From positions 434,001 to 498,000 of the forward strand of contig NZ_CP013480.3 of NCBI RefSeq assembly GCF_001465545.3: a stretch of 64,000 nucleotides of DNA. Direction: 5' to 3'. The notes under the pieces were generated by a model. That model did not search any database. It worked only from the letters and a program-made list of their open reading frames with translations, and was not told the origin of the DNA. Below are positions 44,634-55,489 of the stretch, one piece after another. How positions within the stretch are numbered: the first letter of the stretch is position 1; every line of letters starts with the position of its first letter. This DNA is from Pandoraea norimbergensis (lineage in GTDB: Bacteria; Pseudomonadota; Gammaproteobacteria; Burkholderiales; Burkholderiaceae). The translations under genes were made by a program, and so were the position numbers.

Positions 44634-46655
44634 TTACCGCTTGAACGCCAGCAACTGCGCGCCTTCGGGCACCTGATCGCCCACGGCGTACAGCACTTCC
44701 TCGATCTCGCCGTCGGCGGGTGCGCTGATGGTGTGTTCCATCTTCATCGCTTCCATCACGAGCAGCGGTGCACCCTTCTCGACCTTCGTGCCGGCCGGTG
44801 CGAGCACCGCAATGACCTTGCCCGGCATCGGTGCGGTCAGACGGCCTTCGCCGCCTTCCTGCGCCCCCGCCTGCGCGAGCGGGTCATGCCAGCGCAACGC
44901 CCACGACTGACCATCGGCAAACACGTGAGCGAGGGCATGTTCGAAATCGACGTGTCCTTGCACGCGGCGCTCGCCCAGCGTCACGCGATACACGCCGCCG
45001 TCATGGGTATAGCGATACGGATACGTTTCGCCATCGACCGTGAGCGTGCTGGCCTGTGCGCCGCTCGTGAGCACCACGTCGTGACGCGTCTCGCCCTGAT
45101 CGAACGACAGCGTGCGGCGGTAATCGCCGTTCAGACGCCAGCCGGTGGCGAGTTGCCACGGCGAGTGATGATCGATGCTGTCCTGATACTTGCGACGGCC
45201 GACGATGGCCTCGCGAGAGAGCTGTGCGGCCACGGCCAGCGCCAGCGTCGTGGCGGGCACGGGCGCGGCCCCCGGGAACAGCGTATCGCGATGGCGCTCG
45301 ATCAGGCCCGTGTCGAGATCGGCACCGGCAAACGGTTCGCTCGCGACCAGTCGTCCGAGGAATGCGATATTCGTCTGCACACCCACCACACGGTATTGCC
45401 CCAGCGCGCGGCGCATGCGGGCGAGCGCTTCGTCGCGGTCCTGCCCCCACACGATCAGCTTGGCGATCATCGGGTCGTAGAACGGCGAGATCGTATCGCC
45501 TTCGCGCACGCCGGAGTCGATACGCACGGCGGCCGGTGTCGCGCCACTGCCGATCTCGAATTGCACGGCCGCCGGCGGGCGCAGCGTCGAGAGCGTGCCG
45601 GTGGACGGCAGGAAGTTGTTGTCGGGGTTCTCGGCGTAGATACGCGCTTCGAGCGCATGGCCGTGAATGCGCAGTTCGTCTTGCTTGCGCGGCAGCACTT
45701 CGCCTGCGGCCACGCGCAGTTGCCATTCGACCAGATCAAGGCCGGTGATCATTTCGGTGACCGGGTGCTCGACCTGCAAGCGCGTATTCATCTCCATGAA
45801 GTAGAACGAGCCGTCCTGATTGGCGATGAATTCGACCGTCCCCGCACCTACGTAGCCGACGGCACGTGCAGCGTTGCACGCGGCGTCGCCCATCGCCTGA
45901 CGGCGCTCGGCACTCATGCCCGGTGCGGGCGCTTCTTCCAGCACCTTCTGATGGCGGCGCTGCACCGAGCAGTCGCGCTCGAACAGATAGACGCAGTTGC
46001 CGTGCGTGTCGGCAAACACCTGAATTTCAATGTGACGCGGACGCGTCAGGTACTTCTCGACAAGCACGCGCTCGTCGCCAAAGCTGCTGGCCGCTTCGCG
46101 CTGGCACGACGCCAGTGCACTGCGGAAATCTTCACTGCGCTCGACCACGCGCATGCCCTTGCCGCCGCCCCCGGCGCTGGCCTTGAGCAGTACGGGGTAG
46201 CCGATCTCGTCGGCGCGCGCGTGCAGGAAGGCGGCGTCCTGATTCTCGCCGTGATAGCCCGGCACGAGCGGCACGGCTGCGCCTTCCATCAGCGTTTTTG
46301 CGGCGCTCTTGCTGCCCATGGCGTGGATGGCACCGACCGGCGGGCCGATGAAGACGATGCCCGCGTCGTCGCAGGCCTTCGCGAACGCTTCGTTTTCGGA
46401 CAGAAACCCATACCCCGGGTGGATCGCTTGCGCGCCCGTGGCCTTGGCGGCGGCGATGATGGCCTCGACGCGCAGATAGCTGTCGCGTGCGGCGGCACCG
46501 CCCACGTGGACGGCCTCGTCGCACACGGCAACGTGCTTGGACTGCGCGTCCGCATCGGAATAGACCGCGACCGTGCGAATGCCCAGACGTGCGGCGGTGG
46601 CTGCCACACGGCAGGCGATTTCGCCGCGGTTGGCGATGAGGATCTTGTCGAACAT
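44634..46655 (-). CDS. liuD: Methylcrotonyl-CoA carboxylase, biotin-carrying alpha subunit
   Basis: 673 residues. Biotin carboxylase N-domain (FDKILIANRGEIACRVAATA), ATP-grasp with LKASAGGGGKGMRVV, carboxylase C-domain with FMEMNTRLQVEHPVTEM, a middle BT-type region, and a C-terminal biotinyl domain with MEAMKMEHT, whose Lys carries biotin. With liuB it carboxylates 3-methylcrotonyl-CoA in leucine breakdown. GGAGG precedes the ATG. It is separated from liuB and liuC by the biotin synthesis genes, and 233 bases from bioB. Confidence 0.93.
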   Translation of the reverse strand: MFDKILIANRGEIACRVAATAARLGIRTVAVYSDADAQSKHVAVCDEAVHVGGAAARDSYLRVEAIIAAAKATGAQAIHPGYGFLSENEAFAKACDDAGIVFIGPPVGAIHAMGSKSAAKTLMEGAAVPLVPGYHGENQDAAFLHARADEIGYPVLLKASAGGGGKGMRVVERSEDFRSALASCQREAASSFGDERVLVEKYLTRPRHIEIQVFADTHGNCVYLFERDCSVQRRHQKVLEEAPAPGMSAERRQAMGDAACNAARAVGYVGAGTVEFIANQDGSFYFMEMNTRLQVEHPVTEMITGLDLVEWQLRVAAGEVLPRKQDELRIHGHALEARIYAENPDNNFLPSTGTLSTLRPPAAVQFEIGSGATPAAVRIDSGVREGDTISPFYDPMIAKLIVWGQDRDEALARMRRALGQYRVVGVQTNIAFLGRLVASEPFAGADLDTGLIERHRDTLFPGAAPVPATTLALAVAAQLSREAIVGRRKYQDSIDHHSPWQLATGWRLNGDYRRTLSFDQGETRHDVVLTSGAQASTLTVDGETYPYRYTHDGGVYRVTLGERRVQGHVDFEHALAHVFADGQSWALRWHDPLAQAGAQEGGEGRLTAPMPGKVIAVLAPAGTKVEKGAPLLVMEAMKMEHTISAPADGEIEEVLYAVGDQVPEGAQLLAFKR

Positions 46656-46888
46656 ATTGCCTCCGGAAAATGATCGATTGGGGCGACGCTGGCTTTGGCC
46701 GCCGGGCCGGCAGGCTCACTTGTGGCGAACCGCCGGCGCACTCGCGCCTGCTTCTGTCCTGCTGCTATATCGCTACTTTCTTGCTATCTGTCGCCGCCGG
46801 TGCCGCGGCATCGTCGAATGCGATGCTTGTCGCGTCACCGGCGTTAAAACGTTCAAATCTATCGCGCCGCCGTCAGTGCGTCACTGTC

Positions 46889-47953
46889 TTAATGCGTCTT
46901 GCACGCCGACAGTCCACCCTCGGCTTCACCGCAACCGGCCGCTTCCGTGCCGAGCTTCGCTTCGGTCGACGTACGCATGCCCAGACGCGCGAGCAATTGA
47001 CGATCGGCTTCGGCCTGCGGGTTCTGCGTGACGAGCAGCTTGTCGCCGTAGAACATCGAATTCGCACCGGCGAGAAAGCACAGCGATTGCAGCGCTTCGT
47101 CCATTTCTTCGCGACCGGCCGACAGACGCACCATCGCGCGCGGCATGGTGATACGGGCGACGGCGATCATGCGCACGAAATCGAACGGGTCGACGCTCTC
47201 GTTGTTCTCAAGCGGCGTGCCGTCGATCTTGATCAGGTTGTTGATCGGCACCGACTCCGGGTACGGCGACATGTTCGCCAGTTGCGCGATCAGACCGGCG
47301 CGCTCACGACGCGTCTCGCCCAGACCGACGATGCCACCGCAGCAGACCTTCAGGCCAGCCTCACGTACACGAGCCAGCGTGTCCAGACGGTCCTGATACG
47401 TGCGCGTGGTGATGATCTGCCCGTAAAACTCGGGCGACGTATCGAGGTTGTGGTTGTAGTAGTCGAGACCGGCTTCGCGCAGTTGTTCGGCCTGACCGTC
47501 GCGCAACATGCCGAGCGTGACGCACGTTTCCAGACCGAGCGCCTTCACGCTGCGCACCATCTCGCCCACGGCATCGACCTGATGCGGCTTCGGGCTGCGC
47601 CATGCGGCACCCATGCAGAAGCGCGTCGCACCGGCGTCCTTGGCGGCTTGCGCGGCGGACAGCACTTCGGCGATGGGCATGAGCTTCTCGGCGTCTACGC
47701 CGGTGTCGTACTTGGCCGACTGCGGGCAGTACGCGCAGTCTTCCGGGCAACCGCCGGTCTTGATCGAGAGCAGCGATGAGAGTTGCACGGCGTTGGCATC
47801 GAAGTGTTCACGATGCACTTGCTGAGCGCGGAAGATCAGGTCGTTGAACGGCAATTCGAACAGGGCTTCGATCTCGTCGACGCGCCAGGGCTTGTCGTTT
47901 TGGCGCAGGGCTTCATCGTGACCGTGAGCGGCGGTGTGGGCATGAACTTGCAT
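46889..47953 (-). CDS. bioB: Biotin synthase
   Basis: 354 residues. Radical-SAM motif [20 protein letters not shown] (CxxxCxxC for the 4Fe-4S cluster), [25 protein letters not shown] and the 2Fe-2S region [15 protein letters not shown]. It inserts sulfur into dethiobiotin. AAGGAAA sets the start at 47953; the 15 codons upstream to 47998 are not needed. The C-terminus has an extra Cys pair ([17 protein letters not shown]). Last bio gene, 60 bases after bioD. Confidence 0.95.
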   Translation of the reverse strand: MQVHAHTAAHGHDEALRQNDKPWRVDEIEALFELPFNDLIFRAQQVHREHFDANAVQLSSLLSIKTGGCPEDCAYCPQSAKYDTGVDAEKLMPIAEVLSAAQAAKDAGATRFCMGAAWRSPKPHQVDAVGEMVRSVKALGLETCVTLGMLRDGQAEQLREAGLDYYNHNLDTSPEFYGQIITTRTYQDRLDTLARVREAGLKVCCGGIVGLGETRRERAGLIAQLANMSPYPESVPINNLIKIDGTPLENNESVDPFDFVRMIAVARITMPRAMVRLSAGREEMDEALQSLCFLAGANSMFYGDKLLVTQNPQAEADRQLLARLGMRTSTEAKLGTEAAGCGEAEGGLSACKTH

Positions 47954-48013
47954 GGTGTGTTTCCTTGAATTCTGTGTAATTGCTGTCGGTTCGATCACTT
48001 GCGCATTAGCGCA

Positions 48014-48769
48014 TTAGCGCGGCGCGGGCGTGTGATCGAGCAGCGGCGTGATGTCGAGATAACCGGAGGCGGTGGCCGCGTCGGGGTGCGACAGATGCGG
48101 AATGCGGCCAAGCAGCGGTGCGGGCAGTCGTTGCGCTATGGCATCGATGTTCGCTTCCGCGTGACGCATCTCCGGATCGACGTGATTGGCAACCCAGCCG
48201 GCCAGCGTCAGACCGCGCGCGGCAATGGCTTCGGCCGTGAGCAACGCATGATTGATACAGCCGAGTCGCAGACCGACCACGAGAATGACCGGCAGGCCGA
48301 GTTGACGGGCCAGATCTGCGGTGTCGAGCGCGTTGCTGCCGGCGCCTAGCGGCACGCGGAAGCCGCCTACGCCTTCGACGATCACCAGATCGGCGCGTGC
48401 GGCCACGCGGGCGTAGCCGGCGCGAATGACTTCGCAGTCGAGGTCGATGCCTTCCTCGGCGGCGGCGATGTGCGGCGCCGTGGCGTCCTTGAGCACGTAC
48501 GGGCAGTACCAGTCGTCGGGCAGCTTGAGGTTGCTCGCGTCGTGCAATTGTTCGACATCGTCGTTGACGTAACGGCCATCGCTTTCGATGGCGCCCGCTG
48601 CCACTGACTTCAGTCCGGCGCAGACGAGGCCACGGCGTGCGGACGCGTGCAGCAGCGCCGACGAGACGAGCGTCTTGCCGATTTCGGTGTCGGTGCCGGT
48701 GACGAAGAAGGCGTGGCGGGCGGGCGTGGGGCGCTCGGTGACCGGCGTCATGAGGTCTTGATTAGCCAT
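48014..48769 (-). CDS. bioD: Dethiobiotin synthetase
   Basis: 251 residues. P-loop [20 protein letters not shown], substrate strand [20 protein letters not shown], and [13 protein letters not shown]. It closes the ureido ring of biotin using CO2 and ATP. Overlaps the bioF end by 8 bases. Confidence 0.95.
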   Translation of the reverse strand: MANQDLMTPVTERPTPARHAFFVTGTDTEIGKTLVSSALLHASARRGLVCAGLKSVAAGAIESDGRYVNDDVEQLHDASNLKLPDDWYCPYVLKDATAPHIAAAEEGIDLDCEVIRAGYARVAARADLVIVEGVGGFRVPLGAGSNALDTADLARQLGLPVILVVGLRLGCINHALLTAEAIAARGLTLAGWVANHVDPEMRHAEANIDAIAQRLPAPLLGRIPHLSHPDAATASGYLDITPLLDHTPAPR

Positions 48770-49970
48770 GGGCGTGAGCGGTCCAGTCGCGGTCGAGTTG
48801 GTTGATCGCCGTCACGAGCCGTGCGACGTCGTCCTGCGTGTGAGCGGCCGAGAGCGTCACGCGCAGGCGCGAGGTCCCCGGGGCTACGGTCGGTGGCCGG
48901 ATAGCCGGCACCCAGAGGCCGGCTTCCGCCAGCCCGGCCTGCGCATGAAGGGCCGCCGCATTCTCGCCAAGGATGATCGGCTGCACGCCCGTCGGTGACG
49001 GGATATGCCGCCAGTGCTTGAGCTTGAGCGAGCTGCGCAGTTGGAAGATGCGGGCCTGCAACGTCGCGCGCCGCTCACGGCCTTCGTCGCCGCGAATCAG
49101 CGCGAGACTGGTGAGCAATGCTTGCGCCTGCGCAGGGGCGGCTGCGGTGGTGAAGATATAAGGCCGGGCGCGATTGACGAGCCATTCGATCACGCTCTTG
49201 TGCGCGGCGACGTAGGCACCAGCAACGCCCGCCGCCTTGCCGAGCGTGCCGATGATGACGAGGTTCGGCGAGCGCAGATCGAAGGGCTCGAACACCCCAC
49301 GGCCGTTTTCACCGACGACGCCAAAGCCGTGCGCGTCGTCGACGATGAGCCACGCGTTGTGCTTCTCGGCGAGCGCCAGCAACTGCGGCAGCGGCGCGAT
49401 GTCGCCATCCATCGAGAACACACCGTCCGTCACGATCAGCTTCGTCTCAGCCTCGCTGGCTTCGAGCAGCGCGGCGAGTGCCTTCACGTCACCGTGCGGG
49501 TAGACATGCGTGCGAGCGCGAGAGAGACGCGCACCATCGATGAGCGAGGCGTGGTTGAGTTCCTCGGAGAAGATCTCGGCGCCTTTGGTGGCGAGTGTAG
49601 AGATCGTCGCCAGATTGGCCATGTAGCCTGTGCAGAAATACAGCGCGCGGCCTTCGACCAGATGCGGCGACATGAAGTCGGCGAGGGCGGCTTCGAGTTC
49701 CGCATGCGCCTGCGAGTGACCGCTGATCAGGTGCGACGCGCCGCTGCCTGCGCCGTAGCGCCGCGCGCCGTCGATCAGCGCCTCCACGATCTTCGGATGC
49801 GCGGCGAGACCGAGATAGTCGTTGCTGGCGAAGGCGAGCACGTCGCGGCCATCGGCGCGCAAATGCGGCTGGCACGGCGTGGACACCACGCGATGCGTGC
49901 GGCGCAGATGCGCACGGTCGATTTCGGCTAGCCCGGCTTCAAGGCGTTCAAGCAAAGGATGTGCGCTCAT
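48762..49970 (-). CDS. bioF: 8-amino-7-oxononanoate synthase
   Basis: 402 residues. PLP-dependent alpha-oxoamine synthase: [55 protein letters not shown] and the PLP-binding Lys in [13 protein letters not shown]. It condenses pimeloyl-ACP with alanine. ATG at 49970 overlaps the bioA stop (ATGA) and has GGAGGG upstream; the frame is open far into bioA, but that part is a shadow. Confidence 0.95.
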   Translation of the reverse strand: MSAHPLLERLEAGLAEIDRAHLRRTHRVVSTPCQPHLRADGRDVLAFASNDYLGLAAHPKIVEALIDGARRYGAGSGASHLISGHSQAHAELEAALADFMSPHLVEGRALYFCTGYMANLATISTLATKGAEIFSEELNHASLIDGARLSRARTHVYPHGDVKALAALLEASEAETKLIVTDGVFSMDGDIAPLPQLLALAEKHNAWLIVDDAHGFGVVGENGRGVFEPFDLRSPNLVIIGTLGKAAGVAGAYVAAHKSVIEWLVNRARPYIFTTAAAPAQAQALLTSLALIRGDEGRERRATLQARIFQLRSSLKLKHWRHIPSPTGVQPIILGENAAALHAQAGLAEAGLWVPAIRPPTVAPGTSRLRVTLSAAHTQDDVARLVTAINQLDRDWTAHAHG

Positions 49971-51403
49971 GCGGCCCTCCCCATGCTGTCGAAGCCCTGA
50001 CGCATCGTGGCATCGAACGCGGCGATGGTTTGTTCCGCAAGCCAGTCGCTGGTGCTGTCGTCGAGCACGTACGGCGGCATCAGATACACCGTGGCGCCGA
50101 GCGGGCGCAGCAGCACGCCACGGGCACGCGCTTCGCTGTAGAACTGCTTGGCGAATGCACCCGCAGCGCCGGGGGTATCGGGCAGCTTCGCATCGAAGGC
50201 CCAGATCATGCCGCGTTGGCGGAAGTGCATGGCGCGCGCATCGTCGGCCAGCGGCGCGAGGGCCTGCGTCAGACGCTCGGCCCGCGCGACATTGCGTGCC
50301 AGCACGTCGTCGTCGGCAAAGATATCGAGCGTGGCGAGTGCCGCGCGGCACGCGAGCGGATTGCCCGTGTACGAGTGCGAGTGCAAAAAGCCGCGCGCGG
50401 TGTCGTCGTCGTAGAACGCGTCGTAGATGGCGTCGCGCGAGAGCACCAGCGAGAGCGGCAGATAGCCGCCGCTGATGCCTTTCGAGAGCGTGAGCAGGTC
50501 GGGCCAGATGTCGGCCTGTTCGCACGCGAAGAACGTGCCCGTGCGGCCACAGCCCACTGCGATTTCGTCCGCGATCATGTGTGCGCCGTGGCGATCGCAC
50601 AACGCGCGCACTTCGCGCAGATAGGCCGGGTCGTGCATCGCCATGCCGGCGGCGCACTGCACCAGTGGCTCCACGATGACGGCGGCGACACGGCCCTCGC
50701 ACTGCGTGAGCAGCGAATCGAGTTCGGTGGCCGCGCGGTGTGCGACGTCCTCCGCCGTTTCGCCGTCACGGGCGAGACGTGCGTCGGGAGACGCGACCAC
50801 GTGAGCATGACGCAGCAGCGGGTCGTACGCGTCGCGGAAGAGGGCGACATCGGTAACGGCCAGTGCGCCTAGCGTCTCGCCGTGATAGCCGTTTTTCACG
50901 CACACGAATTCGCGCTTGTCGCTGTGGCCCTGATTGCGCCACGCGTGAAAGCTCATCTTAAGTGCGATCTCGACGGCAGACGCGCCGTCACTCGCGAAGA
51001 ACGCATGGCCGAGCACGCCGCCAGTGAGTGCCGACAGGCGCTCGGCGAGGGCGACGACGGGTTCGTGCGTGAAACCCGCGAGCATCGCGTGCTCCAGACG
51101 GCCAAGCTGGTCGATCAGCGCCGCGTTGATGCGCGGATTCGCGTGACCGAACAGATTGACCCACCACGAGCTGATCGCATCGAGGTAGCGCTGGCCGTCG
51201 GTATCGACCAGCCACGGGCCGTCGCCATGCGAGAGCGCGACGAGGGGAAGCTTCGCCTGCTGCTTCATCTGCGTGCAGGGGTGCCAGACCTGACGCTGAC
51301 TGCGTGCCGCGAGATTGCCGGGGCCTGACGCGTCAACGCGTGCAGTGGGTTCGGCGATGGTGGGGGGGTGCCCTTGCGCTTGCCGGATAGGGGCGTCCAT
51401 CAT
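49967..51403 (-). CDS. bioA: Adenosylmethionine-8-amino-7-oxononanoate aminotransferase
   Basis: 478 residues. [19 protein letters not shown] is the BioA start, [19 protein letters not shown] the substrate site, and [19 protein letters not shown] contains the PLP Lys. It uses S-adenosylmethionine as amino donor. AAGGAG before MMDAP sets the start at 51403; the open frame to 51700 is not used. The N-terminal 35 residues are longer than in E. coli. First gene of bioA-F-D-B. Confidence 0.95.
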   Translation of the reverse strand: MMDAPIRQAQGHPPTIAEPTARVDASGPGNLAARSQRQVWHPCTQMKQQAKLPLVALSHGDGPWLVDTDGQRYLDAISSWWVNLFGHANPRINAALIDQLGRLEHAMLAGFTHEPVVALAERLSALTGGVLGHAFFASDGASAVEIALKMSFHAWRNQGHSDKREFVCVKNGYHGETLGALAVTDVALFRDAYDPLLRHAHVVASPDARLARDGETAEDVAHRAATELDSLLTQCEGRVAAVIVEPLVQCAAGMAMHDPAYLREVRALCDRHGAHMIADEIAVGCGRTGTFFACEQADIWPDLLTLSKGISGGYLPLSLVLSRDAIYDAFYDDDTARGFLHSHSYTGNPLACRAALATLDIFADDDVLARNVARAERLTQALAPLADDARAMHFRQRGMIWAFDAKLPDTPGAAGAFAKQFYSEARARGVLLRPLGATVYLMPPYVLDDSTSDWLAEQTIAAFDATMRQGFDSMGRAA

Positions 51404-51749
51404 TGACTCCTTCATGCGCCGAGGCGGGCGACGCAGGTGCGGATGCACCGTTGTCGATTCGCCCGGCTGGCCGTCGTCAGGCATACGCAAGGTGCGTTGC
51501 TGGACGGGGCCGGAGGTGGGGGATGGGCGCATGGTAGGCAAAGCAATTTGGCAGGGCAATAGGCGGAAATGGCGTGAAATATCGTGCTCTTGCGAGCTAT
51601 AGCTCGACGTTATCGATAAATTCTTAAAACCTGCCGATAACGTTGCGGCATCTCCGCCGTCACCCCTCCCAAAATAAATTTGTAACCGTGTTGCAGGCAA
51701 TGTCGCGATGTTTTGACGCTACGCGCCGAAATTGCCGGTTTTTTCAGGC
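51404..51749 (-). promoter_or_regulatory. Spacer before bioA with TTATCGATAA box and inverted repeat
   Basis: 346 bases between liuC and bioA. TTATCGATAA (51610-51619) matches the BioR-type consensus TTATMKATAA. It is also the left part of an inverted repeat CGTTATCG (51608-51615)-N19-CGATAACG (51635-51642). It lies about 200 bases upstream of bioA. A TTTGTAACC (51679-51687) resembles half a BirA operator, but the other half is absent. Confidence 0.45.
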
Positions 51750-52541
51750 TCAGGACGCGTCGCGCCACGACGGCGAGCGCTTCTCGAGGAACGAGCGCAC
51801 GCCTTCGCGGCCTTCGTCGGACGCCCGGATCGTGGCGATACGATCGGCCGTCTCGGCAATGGCTTCGTCGTCGATGGCGCGGCTGGCAAAGTCCTGCACG
51901 AGGCGCTTGCACTCCTTCACAGCGTTCGGGCTGTTATCGGCCAGCGCTTTGGCGAGGGCCTGCACGGTGGCGTCGAGTGCGTCGGCGCTCACCACTTCAT
52001 GCACCAGACCGTGACGCTGCGCGGTGGCTGCCGTGAAGCGCTCTGCGGTGAGGAAGTAGCGGCGCGAGGCGGGCTCGCCAAGCGCACGAATCACATACGG
52101 GCCGATGGTCGCGGGAATCAACCCAAGGCGCGCTTCCGACAGGCAGAAGTGCGCCGTGTCGACGGCCACCACGATGTCGGCCACCGCCGCGAGGCCCACA
52201 CCACCCGCATACGTATCGCCTTGCACGCGCGCGATGACCGGCTTCGGGCAACGGTAGATGGTGTTGAGCATGACGGCGAGCGTCATCGCGTCGGCACGGT
52301 TCTCGGTGTCCGAGTAACCGGCCATCTTCTTCATCCAGTTCAGATCGGCACCGGCGCAGAAGGCGACGCCCTCGGCGGCCAGCACGATCACGCGCACGTC
52401 GTCGTTTTCGGCGAGCGCGCGAAACGTGCCGGTCAGTTCTTCGATGACCGTTTCGTTGAAAGCATTGCGAACGTCGGGGCGGTTGAGCGTGACCGTGGCG
52501 ACGTGGGCGTCGACGCTGAGTTTGAGCGTGGCAAGGTTCAT
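51750..52541 (-). CDS. liuC: Methylglutaconyl-CoA hydratase (enoyl-CoA hydratase family)
   Basis: 263 residues of the crotonase fold. NRPDVRNAFNETVIEELTGT, the oxyanion strand GVAFCAGADLNWMKKM, QGDTYAGGVGLAAVADIVVA and ARLGLIPATIGPYVIRALGE. ADLNWM is characteristic of methylglutaconyl-CoA hydratases. It sits 65 bases after liuB on the same strand. The start at 52541 matches the crotonase N-terminus; upstream open frame is a shadow of liuB. Confidence 0.92.
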   Translation of the reverse strand: MNLATLKLSVDAHVATVTLNRPDVRNAFNETVIEELTGTFRALAENDDVRVIVLAAEGVAFCAGADLNWMKKMAGYSDTENRADAMTLAVMLNTIYRCPKPVIARVQGDTYAGGVGLAAVADIVVAVDTAHFCLSEARLGLIPATIGPYVIRALGEPASRRYFLTAERFTAATAQRHGLVHEVVSADALDATVQALAKALADNSPNAVKECKRLVQDFASRAIDDEAIAETADRIATIRASDEGREGVRSFLEKRSPSWRDAS

Positions 52542-52606
52542 GGCGGCAAATCCTCGACGGCCCCTTTCACGCAACAAGCGATATAGGGAAGGGGCCGGTG
52601 TGTTCA

Positions 52607-54214
52607 TTACATGCGGAACAGGCCGAAGCGCGTTTCCGGAATCGGCGCATTGAGCGCGGCCGACAGGCCGAGCCCGAGCACCGTGCGGGTATCGGCAGGG
52701 TCGATCACGCCGTCGTCCCACAGGCGGGCGCTGGCGTAGTACGGATGGCCCTGACGCTCGTACTGATCGCGAATCGGCTGCTTGAACGCGTCTTCTTCGG
52801 CGGCGCTCCACTGACCGCCCTTGCTTTCGATACCGTCGCGCTTGACGGTCGCCAGCACCGACGCCGCTTGCTCGCCACCCATCACCGAGATGCGCGAATT
52901 CGGCCACATCCACAGGAAGCGCGGCGAATACGCGCGCCCGCACATACCGTAGTTCCCGGCACCGAACGAGCCGCCGATGATGACCGTGAACTTCGGCACG
53001 TTGGCCGTGGCGACGGCCGTCACCATCTTGGCGCCGTGCTTGGCGATGCCTTCGTTTTCGTACTTGCGCCCGACCATGAAGCCGGTGATGTTTTGCAGGA
53101 AGATCAGCGGAATCTTGCGCTGGCAGCACAGTTCGATGAAGTGCGCGCCTTTTTGCGCCGACTCCGAGAACAGAATGCCGTTGTTCGCGACGATGCCGAC
53201 CGGGTAGCCCCACAGATGCGCGAAGCCACACACGAGGGTGGTGCCGTAGCGTGCTTTGAATTCGTCGAATTCCGAGCCGTCGACCAGACGCGCGATGACT
53301 TCACGCACGTCGAACGGCTTCTTCGTGTCGGCGGGAATCACGCCATACACTTCGCGCGGGTCGTACTTCGGCTCGACCGGTGTCTTCACGGCCACCGTGG
53401 CCGGCTTGCGGCGGTTCAGGTTCGCGGCGATGCTGCGCGCGATCGACAGCGCGTGGGCATCGTTCTGCGCGAAGTGATCGACGACGCCCGACAGGCGCGT
53501 GTGCACATCGGCACCGCCAAGGTCTTCGGCGCTGACTTCTTCGCCCGTGGCGGCTTTCACCAGCGGCGGGCCGCCGAGGAAAATCGTGCCCTGATCCTTC
53601 ACGATGATCGACTCGTCGCTCATGGCGGGCACATACGCGCCACCGGCCGTGCACGAACCCATCACCACGGCGATCTGCGGGATGCCCTGTGCAGACATCG
53701 TCGCCTGGTTGTAGAAGATGCGGCCGAAGTGATCGCGATCGGGGAAAACGTCGTCCTGATTCGGCAGGTTGGCACCGCCCGAGTCGACCAGATAGATGCA
53801 CGGCAGATGATTCTGCTCGGCGATCTCCTGCGCGCGCAGGTGCTTTTTGACCGTCATCGGGTAGTAGGTGCCGCCCTTGACTGTGGCGTCGTTGCAGACG
53901 ATCACGCACTCCTGCCCCGACACACGGCCGATGCCGGTGATGATGCCCGCGCCCGGCGCGTCGTCGTGATACATGCCGATCGCGGCGAGTTGCGAGAGTT
54001 CGAGAAACGGCGAGCCCGGATCGAGCAGTTGCTGCACACGCTCGCGCGGCAGCAACTTGCCACGGGCCACATGCTTCTTGCGTGCGGCTTCGCCGCCGCC
54101 GCCCGAGAGTTGCGCAATGCGCTCGCGCAGGTCGTCGACCAGCGTCTGCATCGTGGCCGCGTTGCGGGCAAAGTCCTCGCCGCGCGGGTTGAGCTTGCTT
54201 TCGAGAATCGGCAT
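52607..54214 (-). CDS. liuB: Methylcrotonyl-CoA carboxylase, carboxyltransferase beta subunit
   Basis: 535 residues. Two carboxyltransferase half-domains: N-terminal with [20 protein letters not shown] and [19 protein letters not shown]-terminal with [24 protein letters not shown] sequence, [18 protein letters not shown] and [15 protein letters not shown]. It transfers carboxyl from biotin on LiuD to methylcrotonyl-CoA. Length fits MCC-beta. Confidence 0.95.
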   Translation of the reverse strand: MPILESKLNPRGEDFARNAATMQTLVDDLRERIAQLSGGGGEAARKKHVARGKLLPRERVQQLLDPGSPFLELSQLAAIGMYHDDAPGAGIITGIGRVSGQECVIVCNDATVKGGTYYPMTVKKHLRAQEIAEQNHLPCIYLVDSGGANLPNQDDVFPDRDHFGRIFYNQATMSAQGIPQIAVVMGSCTAGGAYVPAMSDESIIVKDQGTIFLGGPPLVKAATGEEVSAEDLGGADVHTRLSGVVDHFAQNDAHALSIARSIAANLNRRKPATVAVKTPVEPKYDPREVYGVIPADTKKPFDVREVIARLVDGSEFDEFKARYGTTLVCGFAHLWGYPVGIVANNGILFSESAQKGAHFIELCCQRKIPLIFLQNITGFMVGRKYENEGIAKHGAKMVTAVATANVPKFTVIIGGSFGAGNYGMCGRAYSPRFLWMWPNSRISVMGGEQAASVLATVKRDGIESKGGQWSAAEEDAFKQPIRDQYERQGHPYYASARLWDDGVIDPADTRTVLGLGLSAALNAPIPETRFGLFRM

Positions 54215-54298
54215 GTGACGAAATCCGGTGGAGAGTGAGTTGTCGTTAGGTTCGGATCAGAAACTTGTCGGCGGCGAGCGTGCGAACGTGACTTGTGG

Positions 54299-54742
54299 TC
54301 AGTCGAACAGATCGCCGTCGATATAGCGCCAGCGGCCGTCGTCGGTGCGCTCGAAGCGGCTGCGCTCATGCAGCCGGTGTGCGCGGCCACCCACTTTGTA
54401 GCGCGCGACGAATTCCACTTCGGCGTGTGCGTCGTCGCGTTGCAAATGCGCTTTGACTTGCAGGCCCAGCCATTGCGGTGCGTCATCGAAATCGAGCGTC
54501 GCGGGGCGCGTGCGCGCGGCCCACGTGTCGATCAGATAGGGCGCGTTCTGACGCACGAACGCGGTGTATCGCGAACGCATCAGTGCCTCGGCCGTCGGCG
54601 GCAGCTCACCGCCGTCGATGTAGCGTCCGCAGCACGAGTCGAACGCGAGACCGCCGCAGGGGCAGCCTTCGCGCTCGAAGTCCGACGCCGTGGTCGAGGT
54701 GGCGGATGCAGCATTGGCGCGGGGCGATTTGGGGCTTGCCAT
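54299..54742 (-). CDS. ychJ: YchJ-family SEC-C motif protein
   Basis: 147 residues. CPCGGLAFDSCCGRYIDG is a SEC-C-type zinc motif; ALMRSRYTAFVRQNAPYLID and the NTF2-like rest with WLGLQVKAHL, VEFVARYKV and GRWRYIDGDLFD match YchJ. Function not settled. In the liu block by position only. Confidence 0.9.
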   Translation of the reverse strand: MASPKSPRANAASATSTTASDFEREGCPCGGLAFDSCCGRYIDGGELPPTAEALMRSRYTAFVRQNAPYLIDTWAARTRPATLDFDDAPQWLGLQVKAHLQRDDAHAEVEFVARYKVGGRAHRLHERSRFERTDDGRWRYIDGDLFD

Positions 54743-54756
54743 GTCGTCGTGCCCCG

Positions 54757-55362
54757 TCAGACCTTGCCGTTTTGCAGGCAGGCTTCCACCTGACCGAAAC
54801 GGTCGTAGCCCCAGAACGGCTCGCCGTCCACGATCACGAAGGGCGAGCCGAACACGCCACGCGCCATCGCCAGATCGATTTCCGCCTTGAGGTGGTCCTT
54901 GGCCGCGGGCGAGTGCATGCCCTTGTCGAGTGCCGCGCCGTCGATGCCGAGGGTCTCGCCGAGCCTGACGAGTTCGGCGGGCTCACCGATGTTTACGTCG
55001 TCGACGTAGAGCGCGCGGTAGATCAATTTGGCGAATTCTGCGGCGAGATCGCCGCCGCGATGATCTGCCACCCAGAGCACGGCGCGCTCGGCGCACTGCG
55101 TCGGAATGGGGAAGTGCGACGGACGCTTGTACGCAATACCCTTGAAGCGGGCCGTGCGTTCGACGTCACGACGCATGTACTCGGTCTTGATCGGATGCTG
55201 CACCGGCGCGCCTGTGCCGTTCACCTTGTAGACAATGTCGAGCAGGATCGGATGCCAGGCGACACCGCGTCCGTACTTGTTGGCAATCTCGTCGATGCAG
55301 GTGCTCGCAAAATACCCGTACGGGGATGCGAAGTCGAAATAAAAGTCGATGGCGGACGTCAT
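54757..55362 (-). CDS. 2-hydroxychromene-2-carboxylate isomerase family protein
   Basis: 201 residues, kappa-class GST/DsbA-like fold. IDFYFDFASPYGYFAST holds the catalytic Ser and SPY motif; PILLDIVYKVNGTG and GSPFVIVDGEPFWGYDR complete the fold. These glutathione-dependent enzymes act in naphthalene-type aromatic degradation, but many have other roles. Here it sits 15 bases before ychJ. Confidence 0.9.
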   Translation of the reverse strand: MTSAIDFYFDFASPYGYFASTCIDEIANKYGRGVAWHPILLDIVYKVNGTGAPVQHPIKTEYMRRDVERTARFKGIAYKRPSHFPIPTQCAERAVLWVADHRGGDLAAEFAKLIYRALYVDDVNIGEPAELVRLGETLGIDGAALDKGMHSPAAKDHLKAEIDLAMARGVFGSPFVIVDGEPFWGYDRFGQVEACLQNGKV

Positions 55363-55489
55363 GGTGGCTCCGTTTCAGAATGACGTTTCTGGCCCGCTTA
55401 TCAAAAGATACGGCGGTAGGGCGTACAGCTTGTTATTCGTTGACTACGTTGACTACAGTGATTCCGGTGCTGCTCTGCAACGTGCTGGC

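Noticed and set aside
44598..46673. 691-codon open frame on the plus strand
   Set aside because: Exact antisense of liuD, whose domains are unmistakable; long shadow frames are common at this GC content.
49971..50702. N-terminal extension of bioF
   Set aside because: Lies wholly inside bioA in another frame; ATGA overlap and GGAGGG place the true start at 49970.
51679..51687. TTTGTAACC as a BirA operator half
   Set aside because: No matching inverted half within 14-16 bases on either side.
52598..54238. 546-codon open frame on the plus strand
   Set aside because: Antisense of liuB; no domain and no start signal.
55440..55458. Duplicated GTTGACTAC as tandem -35 elements
   Set aside because: No -10 at proper spacing for either flanking gene; the genes read the other way.
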